Positions 8,719 to 17,353 of a DNA stretch of 64,000 nt are shown in pieces. The translations under genes were made by a program, and so were the position numbers. Source of the stretch: an uncultured Bacteroidaceae bacterium (GTDB lineage Bacteria > Bacteroidota > Bacteroidia > Bacteroidales > Bacteroidaceae). The stretch lies in NCBI GenBank assembly GCA_934394435.1, contig CAKRRN010000008.1:5516-69515 (forward strand). Reading direction: 5' to 3'. Numbering within the stretch: the stretch's first letter is position 1; each line of letters begins with the position of its first letter. The notes below the pieces were generated by a model that saw only the letters and a list, made by a program, of their open reading frames with translations, ran no database searches and was not told the DNA's origin.

Positions 8719-10941
8719 CTATAAAATTGATAGATTATAATATGAAACAGTTTCTTCTAATTCTCTGTATGTATAGTCCGCATTTTCTGAGAGAGAAGCA
8801 AAATCACGCACACGTTTCAGTTCTATCTCAAGCAGACTCCTTTCCATGTTGTAACTTTCTTCAGAGTCGCTAACCCATGGTGCAACTATCAAGTCATGGA
8901 TTATCGCTCGGTGCTTGTCCTTATGCTTACGCAGGATTCTTCCTCTTCTCTGCACAAATTGCCGTGGGTTACCTGTACTTGCACAAAAAATAGCCATTTC
9001 GCTACGCGGCACGTCGACACCTTCGTCCAGACACTTCATGGATGTCAAAACTTCAAGACGCCCGCAGGCAAAGTCATCCAAGAGCTTGGTACGTTCTCTG
9101 GAATCTGAGGTAAACTCCCTTACGGTCGTTTGCGGACTTGTTCTGTAGACCATCTGGGTGTATCTGTCTATCAGATGTTCAGACACTTCATCCACTCCCA
9201 AAGCATCTGTTGTCTCGAACAAATCTGAAACCGCGTCTGGGCTGTTTCCTTCAGGAACATAAACCAACGTATATTTCAGATTGCCCTTTTCTTTGTATCG
9301 CTCCTTCAGTATGGCCTCAAATACAGGCTCCTTCTGCTGGGCTTTATGAATAATGCGCTTTCGCTTCAGCAAAAGAGCTGTCAATATGTCGTTCCCTTGT
9401 GCGAACGAATCTCTGTCATAACTAAAGAATTTAGAAAGTTGCCTTGATATTCTCAGATAATCAGCCATTTCCGCATCGTTCAACCTCACGACATGAGGAT
9501 AGTAATAATAACGGCACAGGAAATCATTATCTATGGCCTCACGCATCGAATACTCGAATGTAAAACCATCCGTACTACCAAAGAAAGTATTTATCCTCTG
9601 GTTACCCAAGTCATCAAACTGACGGTAAGGAGTGGCAGACAAGCCTATTCTTCTCAGATAGCGGATGCTGTCCATTCTATCCAGCATTCTCCTCGACCCC
9701 ATATTATGTGCCTCATCTGCAATCAAAAGAGTTCTATTCTTCGAGAAAGAGTTGAGAGAAGAGAACACATTGTCCCTTACAAACGAGGAATAGGTTGAGA
9801 TGATAATGAATGAGTCACCACATCCAGACCGATTAAAGTCTTCTTTCAGATGAAGCAAATCCACCTCGTTTCTCCAATTCTTGTTTTTAGAATAGACAGT
9901 ATAGACATTTGAGAAGTCGAACTTCTTGCATTCATCCACCCATTGCTCTACCAATGTTTGGGTTGGTACAAGGATGATTGCTTTATAATATCCCTTCCTC
10001 TTATAAATCTCCAACAAGCAATTGAGCGATGTAATGGTCTTGCCTGTACCTGTTGCCATCGCAAATAGACCTTTTTGCCCATTGCTCTTCCAATTTTCGA
10101 AGGCTTGATGCTGATATTCGCGAGGACCAGAAGGATAAGGAAAATGAGGCTCTTTGGTATAGTTGTCTTCGCATACCATAGGTAAGACATCGCTCCTATC
10201 TGCTTCTGTTCTCCTTTCCTTTATATTCTTGAGTTTCCTTTCCACATCGAGCAATTCTTCCACATCCTTACCTCCAAAAGTAGACACGACCGCCACCTCA
10301 AGTTCTTTGGGAGAAAGATATTCTACCCCTCCCTTTTGATGACTCATAATTGATTCGAACTCTACCCGCTGGCTTTCTATGCGCTTGCGCACCATAGTGT
10401 CAATGCTGTCACTACGATCAATTTTGATTTCCTCTATATTATTGAACAAACCGCTTACCGTGAAGTTTGCAGAACCCGTAAAGGAAGTCACACTATCTCC
10501 GTCCCTAAACTGTCCAGATTTCGTATGAGCAATACCTCTACGATTACGTGGACATATGATACGAATGTCTATCCGCTTGTTATAAATAAGGAATGCAAGG
10601 CATTCGAAAAACTGCTGCTGATATTCGTCTAAGGTTTGTCTTAACGACTCAAAGTCAGTTAGGTCAAAGCAGTCTATCAACCCACCGTATACGCCTTTGC
10701 TTATGGCATTTTTGTCTGACTCTGAGACTATATGATTTATCACAAGGCGCATTCTTCCACCGTTGACGATAAATGTGGCAAATCCATCGGCAAGCACACT
10801 TATCGCAGCTGAACTGAAATAGCCCAGTTGAAGGTCAAACTCTGTACTATTTCTCAACCCATCATTGAAGAATCTCTCTGGTGAATTATATTCTCCAGGA
10901 CGATAAGTGCCGTCCTCTGCCCAGTTTACATCATATAGCAT
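8719..10941 (-). CDS. phospholipase D-like nuclease fused to DEAD/DEAH helicase
   Basis: A 740-aa protein. The N-terminal about 200 residues form a PLD-like domain with an HxK motif (H139-T-K141) and GSANF at 156-160, spaced as in HKD nucleases, although the Asp is one residue off the canonical distance. The C-terminal part is an SF2 helicase: Walker A ATGTGKT 296-302, DEAH 409-412, SATP 435-438 and a QRRGRILR motif VI. Helicases of this make-up are found as restriction components in DNA phosphorothioation clusters (recalled). The frame allows an upstream start at 10977, inside the preceding gene. I prefer ATG 10941, just after that gene stops at 10956. Confidence 0.88.
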   Translation of the reverse strand: MLYDVNWAEDGTYRPGEYNSPERFFNDGLRNSTEFDLQLGYFSSAAISVLADGFATFIVNGGRMRLVINHIVSESDKNAISKGVYGGLIDCFDLTDFESLRQTLDEYQQQFFECLAFLIYNKRIDIRIICPRNRRGIAHTKSGQFRDGDSVTSFTGSANFTVSGLFNNIEEIKIDRSDSIDTMVRKRIESQRVEFESIMSHQKGGVEYLSPKELEVAVVSTFGGKDVEELLDVERKLKNIKERRTEADRSDVLPMVCEDNYTKEPHFPYPSGPREYQHQAFENWKSNGQKGLFAMATGTGKTITSLNCLLEIYKRKGYYKAIILVPTQTLVEQWVDECKKFDFSNVYTVYSKNKNWRNEVDLLHLKEDFNRSGCGDSFIIISTYSSFVRDNVFSSLNSFSKNRTLLIADEAHNMGSRRMLDRMDSIRYLRRIGLSATPYRQFDDLGNQRINTFFGSTDGFTFEYSMREAIDNDFLCRYYYYPHVVRLNDAEMADYLRISRQLSKFFSYDRDSFAQGNDILTALLLKRKRIIHKAQQKEPVFEAILKERYKEKGNLKYTLVYVPEGNSPDAVSDLFETTDALGVDEVSEHLIDRYTQMVYRTSPQTTVREFTSDSRERTKLLDDFACGRLEVLTSMKCLDEGVDVPRSEMAIFCASTGNPRQFVQRRGRILRKHKDKHRAIIHDLIVAPWVSDSEESYNMERSLLEIELKRVRDFASLSENADYTYRELEETVSYYNLSIL

Positions 10942-10955
10942 AACATATTGGATTT

Positions 10956-12056
10956 TCAGATAAAACAATTGGCACAAACGTATTCATCACCAAAAAGTTC
11001 AGCGAGACTTGTACCTTTGTTCTTGCTTTTGTTGGCTTCCTGCCGCTTGATGATATCCAACTTTACCTGTCGAATGCGCTCCGGCTTAATTAAATCAGCC
11101 AAGCTCTCATTCTGAATCCAAGTATAGCCATCCTTTTCAAAAGACATTGCTTTCTTGTATAGGTCAGGATGCTGCTCGTAGAGCCAAATCCACTCTATTT
11201 TCTGTTGAAAGAAACAGAAATAGCAACCACTTCTACTACGACAATAAGTGCCTGTTTTACCATCTACCTCGAAAGGGATCTCTTCATAATAAGCAGGCAC
11301 TCCCACTCCGCTTTCTCTCAACAGCCGGAAGATGTCTTCCTTTACCAAAACCTCATCATTATCAATCAGCGGAAATGAATCAAGATGACCTACTGGATAA
11401 TCAGTAGTCTTCAAAAAATCAAACACAGCATGATTGAACATCTTCACATTTACGTCCAATAATGCATTCAGCTTCTTGGAGTAAAAGAATTGTTTGGTGA
11501 TAGGCTTTTTAAGGACGTCCATCAAGTCCTCTTTCATCATGCCATCTGGGCACAATTTGTCATAGATGTCGATAATCTGCTCTTGGTTTTCCTTATGCAA
11601 GAACTTATTGATAACATCCACACTCCAGATATTCCTTCTGAAAGGAAAGACTGACTGAATATTTGGTTTGGATGATACATAGCCATCACGGTCTTCATCA
11701 CCACGGATTCCCACGTACGAAACCGCATAGTCATCGCCCACATACCTCTCAAACTCATCCAGTTTCATTTTCTTAGTACACCAACGAGCTTGTGGTGAAG
11801 GCAAGAAGCCTCCAGCAGCTTTCAAGAAATGCTCAAAAGGCGTTGGCTCAGGACTGTCTTCCGCAGCCCTAAGTCTTTTGATACTTCCGAGATAAGCACT
11901 CAGTCTATCTATCAGTAGTTCTGTCTCCGCCAACTCACACCCAGTATCCGAGTTATAATACTCAATCTTCAAGGTTGGGTATTTCTGTTTGAGATAGATG
12001 GCAAGTGCAGCACTATCCTTTCCACCAGATATTCCTAATATATTTCGTACTTTCAT
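10956..12056 (-). CDS. sspD: SspD/DndC-like ATP pyrophosphatase sulfurtransferase (PAPS-reductase family)
   Basis: A 366-aa member of the adenine nucleotide alpha-hydrolase family. The PP-loop SGGKDS is at 10-15 and the PAPS-reductase-type ARWCTKKMK at 90-98. Cysteines C93, C272, C278 and C281 (CRSRSGCYFC) are arranged like the Fe-S ligands of DndC. In Dnd/Ssp systems this enzyme activates the DNA backbone or sulfur transfer so that a non-bridging phosphate oxygen is replaced by sulfur. It stands between the big ATPase and the helicase, 24 bases after the former. The symbol rests on family and neighbourhood, not on a direct match. Confidence 0.8.
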   Translation of the reverse strand: MKVRNILGISGGKDSAALAIYLKQKYPTLKIEYYNSDTGCELAETELLIDRLSAYLGSIKRLRAAEDSPEPTPFEHFLKAAGGFLPSPQARWCTKKMKLDEFERYVGDDYAVSYVGIRGDEDRDGYVSSKPNIQSVFPFRRNIWSVDVINKFLHKENQEQIIDIYDKLCPDGMMKEDLMDVLKKPITKQFFYSKKLNALLDVNVKMFNHAVFDFLKTTDYPVGHLDSFPLIDNDEVLVKEDIFRLLRESGVGVPAYYEEIPFEVDGKTGTYCRSRSGCYFCFFQQKIEWIWLYEQHPDLYKKAMSFEKDGYTWIQNESLADLIKPERIRQVKLDIIKRQEANKSKNKGTSLAELFGDEYVCANCFI

Positions 12057-12080
12057 TTTCGTTTTTGTTTGCAGAAAAGA

Positions 12081-15000
12081 CTATTTGCCTAACTTCTTAT
12101 TTAATATTTTCAGTAATGTGCATACTGACACATTGTCGTTTTCTACCCTATCAAGGAGTTTGTCTATATTTTTTTCCAGTTCCTCCGATTTCTGCAATTC
12201 ACTCTCTGGCAATCGGAATGTTTGAGAATGAATGTTATTTCCCTTGGTAGAAACTAAATCCAGCGAATAGATTTCATCCGACTCATATTTAGCTACTTTC
12301 GAGATATCCGAGTATTTCTCACATTCACGAAAGAGCATAATCAGACTATCAATCAACTTCTCCTCTTGCTCATCACGCAATCGCTCCAATGGCTGTTCCA
12401 ATGCAGTATAACATATTGATTGATACCATTCATTCCTATTGTCAAACTCAGCCATCACATGCTGATAGAATTCTTTCAATCTATCCGTTAGCAAATACTC
12501 TTTGACATTGGCAAGACGTTGTCTTATCGTTACAACGTATCCTGAATAATCGTAAGAGTCAATGCCCAATGTGTCAAGCAAACGGCCTTCCACACGGTCT
12601 ATCATATCGGAATAGCAAGAACGCAGTTCCTTGACAGCACGGTTGATTACATAGCAAAATTCCTCTACTTTCTTTGGATTCTGCAATGCTTCCTTATCAT
12701 AGCCCAATGTCTCAGGCAAATCTTCAAAGAAGGTTTTCTCTGGGTCTTTTGCCTTAGCTAATGTATCACGGAACTTTGCCGTCTGCTCATGATTGAACTT
12801 ACGGGTATGCTTGGCATAGTCATTCAGTCTCTTGTTGTAGAAGAAAAAGAACGGTTTGATGGTCTCTATGAAATCATCGCTCTTGATACTCCCCATAGCC
12901 TCAACGTTCAGAAACTTTCTGTACTGATTAAAGATTTGCACCTTTACTCCCGTCACATCAAAAGCCTTGATAAAATATTCACCTGGATGCTTCTGCAACA
13001 ATTCAAAGAACTCCATATTGATGTTCGGAATATAAGCTCCATTGGCTCCATATAGAGAGTAGTCTTGCTTCTTTATATATAAATAGGTAGGAATCCAAAA
13101 GTCCAAGAATCCTTGCTTCAATTTATATGGTTTAGCCGACAACTTCTTTATCAGTTCAGAAATCTTACGAGCCTTAAAAGTTGTCGATTTCAAAAACTCT
13201 TCACATGCTTCCCACAAAGGCATAATTCCCTCATTAGAGGGCACATCAGAGAACTCCCCATTCATATGAAGCCCCGTGCTTTTCAACAGAGAATAATAGA
13301 TGGTCTTCTCTGGAGGAAATTTATCGGCAGGGAATCCTAAATCAGCCTCACTGCTTTGGCTTAGCAATGCAGCCAAGTACTTTCCCTTAGCACAGGATAT
13401 GGAACTGCTCAACTTATGCTTATTAAACAATTCGTTATTCATCACTGGTGTTTGTGAATAAATCTCATCACAAACCACAGAGAGCAACTGGTTGAATTCT
13501 CGCAAAGAGCGGACTTCTCTTTCCTCTCCCTTGAATATCCATGTGACATCTCCACTATAAGCAAACAAGCTCTCGCTGATAGACTTATTGAGCACCACCT
13601 TCTCATACTCCATCAGGTTGTTTATCTCATTGATTGCCACCTTGTCCGACTTATCAATCAGGACTTTACTCAATATGTATTTGAATTTCTCTATTTGATA
13701 AAGATGAGATACCAACTCGTCAGTATTTCTAAAACAAACAAAGATGATAGCATTTTCACTCTTCGCGCTGAGTTCACAAAGCTCCTCTAATACAGTTTTA
13801 TGAGATGAAAATATCAGCTGTATGAATCCATCTGTATCGCCAACAGGAGTTTTATCCGCACCTTCTCCAAGCACCTCATATTCAAAATACCTTGGAGTTC
13901 CTTTTTGGAAATAGCAAGCCTTTACTGGAGCTACCTTCTTGAAACAATAGTTTCTGATGTCATCCACATAATTCACAGGACGACTCACCACCAATCCCGC
14001 TTTGCGTATCTCATCCTCTATGTTTATGTCTGTTCCATCAAACAAAATATAACGGAGCTTATAGTTGGCATAACGGATTATCTTGAATTGCTCCAACTTA
14101 TTCAAGAGACTCGTTGGGTTCTCTATATCTAAAGCCATCTTTGCATACGCAGCTGTTTTCTCTCGGTTCATTTTGAAAGAAGAATTGCCAAAAAGGTTCA
14201 ATAAACCAATAGCCTTCACCAACTTGATGGCATCTACCAAATCCGTCTTCGTATTCCAAAGTTGTCCCTCCACTCTCTCAATGGCGACTTGCATAGAACT
14301 CCATTGCATAGAATCGGCATTAGCCTCTTTCAGATAAGAGTAGAAGTTGTAATAAATGTAATCATAGCAGCACTGAAGCTGATAGACCTTACCAGCAAAC
14401 TCCGACAAAGAGTTTCGTCCCCTTGCATTCAAGAAAGAAAACAAGGAGCGTTCGTTTTGTCCGTATCGCTGAATGGCTTGCGTAATAACACAAGCGGCAA
14501 AAGGCTCTAATGGAGACAACGCATGAGCGGTCGCTTTCGAGAAACTTTGAGAGACAAAACCCGTCTTCTTCGCTAATGAAGCCAAAGATTCTATTGTCTT
14601 TTCGTTGCTCCGCTTATCCAACAAATCTGACTTTATCTGCATCGAAGCCAAATAAAGAAGTTGCTCTACAGGCTCCACAAATACCAACTCCTGGAAACGT
14701 CCCTTTACTTTGGTCCACTCCTCCTTTTGAACCTCGTTGAGCTTTCGCGAATATGCGTTGAAATTCTGATGAAGTGTAGTCAAAAGCAAAATGTTTCTTG
14801 TTGGCACATTGACAAATTCTGCCAACTTTTGCATAAAGTAAAGTTCTCTTTCTGGATTATTCTTGGCTGCATGCTCCAAGACCTTGCCAAATTCATCAAT
14901 AAAGATAACCAAAAACTTACCTTGGCTCTTCAGCTTATTGTATCTATTGCGAAGCTCGTCAAGAATGCTACCTGTTGTGCCCTCCACAGATAGTTTCTGA

Positions 15001-15305
15001 CTTAACAACACAGAAAGTTCCTTATAGTCACCAATAATTTTAAGAATCTCGAATCTCTTTTTCCCCGAAAGTTCCGTAGGATTCAACAATTCATATTGCT
15101 TTCCACCCATCAAGTCTCTCTCTAATGCCAACAAGAAACTTGATTTACCCGTTCCGTATGAGCCAATAATCGTATAAGAATGAACCCCAGAGCGGAATCC
15201 GTTTACGATACCCTCAGCCACCTGTCGGGCATTGGGAGTAACTATATATTGAGCCTCTTTCGCAAAGCCCTCTTCTATATTTGCGGATAAACTAAACTGT
15301 CGCAT
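12081..15305 (-). CDS. sspC: large P-loop ATPase, SspC-like
   Basis: A 1074-aa protein with an N-terminal AAA-type ATPase: Walker A GSYGTGKSS at 48-56 and Walker B FLVIFIDEFG at 131-140. Long helical regions without known catalytic motifs follow. It overlaps the end of the DUF4007 gene by 14 bases, so the two are translationally coupled. In SspABCD systems, SspC is the ATPase partner of the SspB nickase and SspD. BrxC of BREX is another large ATPase of this general type, but no pglX, pglZ or brxL is present here. Assignment to SspC is by size, motif and gene order. Confidence 0.75.
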   Translation of the reverse strand: MRQFSLSANIEEGFAKEAQYIVTPNARQVAEGIVNGFRSGVHSYTIIGSYGTGKSSFLLALERDLMGGKQYELLNPTELSGKKRFEILKIIGDYKELSVLLSQKLSVEGTTGSILDELRNRYNKLKSQGKFLVIFIDEFGKVLEHAAKNNPERELYFMQKLAEFVNVPTRNILLLTTLHQNFNAYSRKLNEVQKEEWTKVKGRFQELVFVEPVEQLLYLASMQIKSDLLDKRSNEKTIESLASLAKKTGFVSQSFSKATAHALSPLEPFAACVITQAIQRYGQNERSLFSFLNARGRNSLSEFAGKVYQLQCCYDYIYYNFYSYLKEANADSMQWSSMQVAIERVEGQLWNTKTDLVDAIKLVKAIGLLNLFGNSSFKMNREKTAAYAKMALDIENPTSLLNKLEQFKIIRYANYKLRYILFDGTDINIEDEIRKAGLVVSRPVNYVDDIRNYCFKKVAPVKACYFQKGTPRYFEYEVLGEGADKTPVGDTDGFIQLIFSSHKTVLEELCELSAKSENAIIFVCFRNTDELVSHLYQIEKFKYILSKVLIDKSDKVAINEINNLMEYEKVVLNKSISESLFAYSGDVTWIFKGEEREVRSLREFNQLLSVVCDEIYSQTPVMNNELFNKHKLSSSISCAKGKYLAALLSQSSEADLGFPADKFPPEKTIYYSLLKSTGLHMNGEFSDVPSNEGIMPLWEACEEFLKSTTFKARKISELIKKLSAKPYKLKQGFLDFWIPTYLYIKKQDYSLYGANGAYIPNINMEFFELLQKHPGEYFIKAFDVTGVKVQIFNQYRKFLNVEAMGSIKSDDFIETIKPFFFFYNKRLNDYAKHTRKFNHEQTAKFRDTLAKAKDPEKTFFEDLPETLGYDKEALQNPKKVEEFCYVINRAVKELRSCYSDMIDRVEGRLLDTLGIDSYDYSGYVVTIRQRLANVKEYLLTDRLKEFYQHVMAEFDNRNEWYQSICYTALEQPLERLRDEQEEKLIDSLIMLFRECEKYSDISKVAKYESDEIYSLDLVSTKGNNIHSQTFRLPESELQKSEELEKNIDKLLDRVENDNVSVCTLLKILNKKLGK

Positions 15306-16155
15306 TCTTATAATATTTATCTAAAACGTCTATGCCTGTTAAAGAAAGACCTTCCCTAAACAATAGCTGACGAATACCAGCATTGTCACTATACTGAACA
15401 TAATCAGAATACGCTTCACCAATAGATTGTACCATATCTATCACCTCTGCGTCTGTCATGCAGAACATCAACCCAATCTCTTGCAAAGTATCGTAAGAAA
15501 CGGACTTATCCTCACCTTTCTCTTGCAAAATAGCATATAGAAAGATTTCCATAGGGACCTTTCGCTTGCCCTCAATATTAAAGGTGAACGATTTGCCATT
15601 ATCCTCTGTTCTGATTAAATCCAAATCTATGAGAAGAGAAGAATAATCCTCAAAAGACTTTGCCTTATAAGGCTGGGCATAGTTTTGCAACAAGACACCC
15701 ACGTCCTTCTTGGTAGTATTGGCATTAAACGGTTTGTCTTTCCTATCATCTATCATGAGTCTCTTGACAAAACTTACAAGCTGGTCTCTCTCAAAAGCCT
15801 TTCTTTCTTTCTGAAACTGTACAAAAGCGATATGATAAAGAGTTGCCTCTCTTTGACTTACTAACAGGTAATGAAGCAACCACAATGTTCCCAAACTCTC
15901 GATGTACTTATCTACGCCATCTGTTCCGTCAAAAAGATATTTCGCTATCTTTGTTGGCTTATCTTGCTCAGACAATCCGAAAACCTTCAGCCAATAACGG
16001 ATAGAAGAAACCATATTCTTGCCTACCCCCAAAGCGACAACCGCATCAGAAGCATTGAAGTTTCCTCCATCTATCATAAAATTATATCCCTTGGTGAGCC
16101 ATAAAGTTTTACAAGGAAAAGATTCATGCCCAGAGAGCGTGTATTTATTGTACAT
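15292..16155 (-). CDS. sspB: DUF4007 protein, SspB-like nickase candidate
   Basis: A 287-aa protein starting MYNKYTLSGHESFPCKTLWL. The GHESF..K.LWL start and the ALGVGKNMVSSIRYWL segment are hallmarks of DUF4007. In SspABCD phosphorothioation, SspB is described as the strand-specific nicking component and, as far as I recall, carries this domain. It is the first gene of the minus-strand operon and overlaps the ATPase gene by 14 bases. A structured RNA segment with a T-run sits just upstream. The exact catalytic residues cannot be named from sequence alone. Confidence 0.8.
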   Translation of the reverse strand: MYNKYTLSGHESFPCKTLWLTKGYNFMIDGGNFNASDAVVALGVGKNMVSSIRYWLKVFGLSEQDKPTKIAKYLFDGTDGVDKYIESLGTLWLLHYLLVSQREATLYHIAFVQFQKERKAFERDQLVSFVKRLMIDDRKDKPFNANTTKKDVGVLLQNYAQPYKAKSFEDYSSLLIDLDLIRTEDNGKSFTFNIEGKRKVPMEIFLYAILQEKGEDKSVSYDTLQEIGLMFCMTDAEVIDMVQSIGEAYSDYVQYSDNAGIRQLLFREGLSLTGIDVLDKYYKNATV

Positions 16156-16215
16156 CTATCCAGTAAAGACAGCCGAATCCCAAAGCCGAAATGTTTAATC
16201 CTCCTGCGTTTGTAC

Positions 16216-16330
16216 CTCTACAAAAAAGGAAGCGTGGGATCCTTCACTTGCCCATCCCACTACTCGAAGGCCTTCGCATTGCCCAACTGTCGAGACGGAC
16301 AATGCAGAAAGCCCACGCTTGTATGGCATA
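16216..16330 (-). ncRNA. structured RNA segment ending in a terminator, just upstream of sspB
   Basis: Read on the minus strand, AAGCGTGGG (16312-16320) pairs perfectly with CCCACGCTT (16230-16238) and is followed by CC and six T (16222-16227). Inside lie a 9-bp hairpin GCATTGTCC/GGGCAATGC with one G-U pair and a CCTTC/GAAGG hairpin, giving a three-way fold. It ends about 67 bases before the sspB start codon on the same strand. It could be an attenuator in the operon leader or the 3' end of a separate small RNA. A minus-strand frame through it (16195-16395) looks spurious. Confidence 0.45.
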
Positions 16331-16908
16331 TAGCTCTGCATATAAAGGAAACAGCACGAAGGACACAAGACACTATCATGTCCGCATCCACACACATAAC
16401 TGTTCGCTGCAGGTTACAATACACCTACCGTGGACATTCACCCATTGTCTCACCTGCTGACAGTTTGGTAAAGTTGCGAAGTTTACGAGTAGTCGCAGAC
16501 GAGCGTCAAGTAAACGCCCTTTCCGTAAAAGTAGCACCCTCCCCACCCCCTCTGGGGCTTTCTGCGAGGATAATGCCTTGCAAATATAAGGATTTTTTAT
16601 ATACGGTTATCCGTCAAAGCACTAAAACAATATAATATTCTCATCCTTTTCCAACTCCTCAAACGTTAGCGGAGTGCTCCACCTGCCATAAGACTCTACG
16701 CAGAAGCATCACTACACCAACCTCGGGCGAAGAGACGACGGAACACTCTATCCCCAAAAGCTATGGATGGATAACGTAAATGTGAATACAGACTAAGTAT
16801 GCCTTCGCACAGCGACAACAGGAGAGGAAAAAGGCTCTGGAGAGAGAAAGGGTAAAAGGAATTTCCCACACTAATCAAACTCTCGAAATCTTAATCTTAT
16901 AGTTCTTA
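16331..16908. other. gene-poor stretch upstream of the Ssp-like operon
   Basis: No gene that I can support. A good minus-strand -7 element, TATATTTG, is at 16581-16588, with no clear TTG at the right distance. Transcription from it would give a leader of about 420 nt before sspB, passing through the structured segment at 16216-16330. A short motif near 16830-16848 (AAAAGGCTCTGGAGAGAGAAA) is similar to one near 62830-62848. Confidence 0.4.
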
Positions 16909-17064
16909 AAACCAAATCGGTCATTAGAAAATTTTGCTTCCATTTTATCTCAAAATAGAGCAAAAGTCACGTATTATGTTAGCATACAGATACTATAACG
17001 AGAGTATAACCTGATATAGTCTAACTTTTTGCATGGGAAAAATCTCTAATGACCGATTTGGGTT
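16909..17064. mobile_element. MITE-like element, 156 bp, with 20-bp terminal inverted repeats
   Basis: The left end AAACCAAATCGGTCATTAGA (16909-16928) and the right end TCTAATGACCGATTTGGGTT (17045-17064) are inverted copies differing at one base. The interior is AT-rich and non-coding. The same 20-mer ends occur at 23525/23706, 49459 and 62859 in this window, so this is a dispersed family. No target duplication is obvious. Without a transposase it is presumably mobilised in trans (inference). Confidence 0.75.
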
Positions 17065-17124
17065 AAACAAACAGTAAGCAAACAAAATGAAGTACAATAT
17101 CTCAAAAAAAAGACCGCTTCAAAG

Positions 17125-17295
17125 ATGCAAAATCTGGGCAAAAGGAGAGAATTTTTAGCACTTTTGCTCTCGCAAGTGTCTCGAGACATGTACGAAGCCA
17201 TTGTGCCCACAATTTTCCCTTCGCTCGGAGCAAACATAAGTGGAGCGGAATTTCTGTATCACGACCTCTCATGGAAGGAAACGAGCGGTATGTAG
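17125..17295 (+). pseudogene. short ORF or gene remnant next to a MITE
   Basis: ATG 17125 to TAG 17293-17295 encodes 56 residues beginning MQNLGKRREFLALLLSQVSR and continuing with a normal-looking soluble composition (EAIVPTIFPSLGANISGAEF). It starts 60 bases after the MITE end and stops abruptly after LSWKETSGM. The amino-acid usage looks like the start of a real protein, but I recognise no family. It may be the 5' remnant of a gene lost here, or chance. Confidence 0.3.
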
Positions 17296-17353
17296 ACCTA
17301 TCCTGGTGGCAGGAAATTTATCTTATGCAAAGATTTATCCATTCGGGGATTTT

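Noticed and set aside
5741..12056. Canonical DndABCDE cluster
   Set aside because: No DndA, DndB or recognisable DndE; DUF4007 and the 1074-aa ATPase are not part of Dnd.
12081..16155. BREX type 4 (which also has a PAPS-reductase-like protein and a large ATPase)
   Set aside because: No PglZ or BrxL gene; the DUF4007 protein and downstream helicase/SMC genes fit phosphorothioation loci better.
16195..16395. Cys-rich 66-codon frame on minus
   Set aside because: It runs through the terminator-like RNA fold, has no ribosome-binding site and resembles no family.
16126..16635. 169-codon + frame upstream of sspB
   Set aside because: No family resemblance; it overlaps the sspB start and the structured RNA on the opposite strand.
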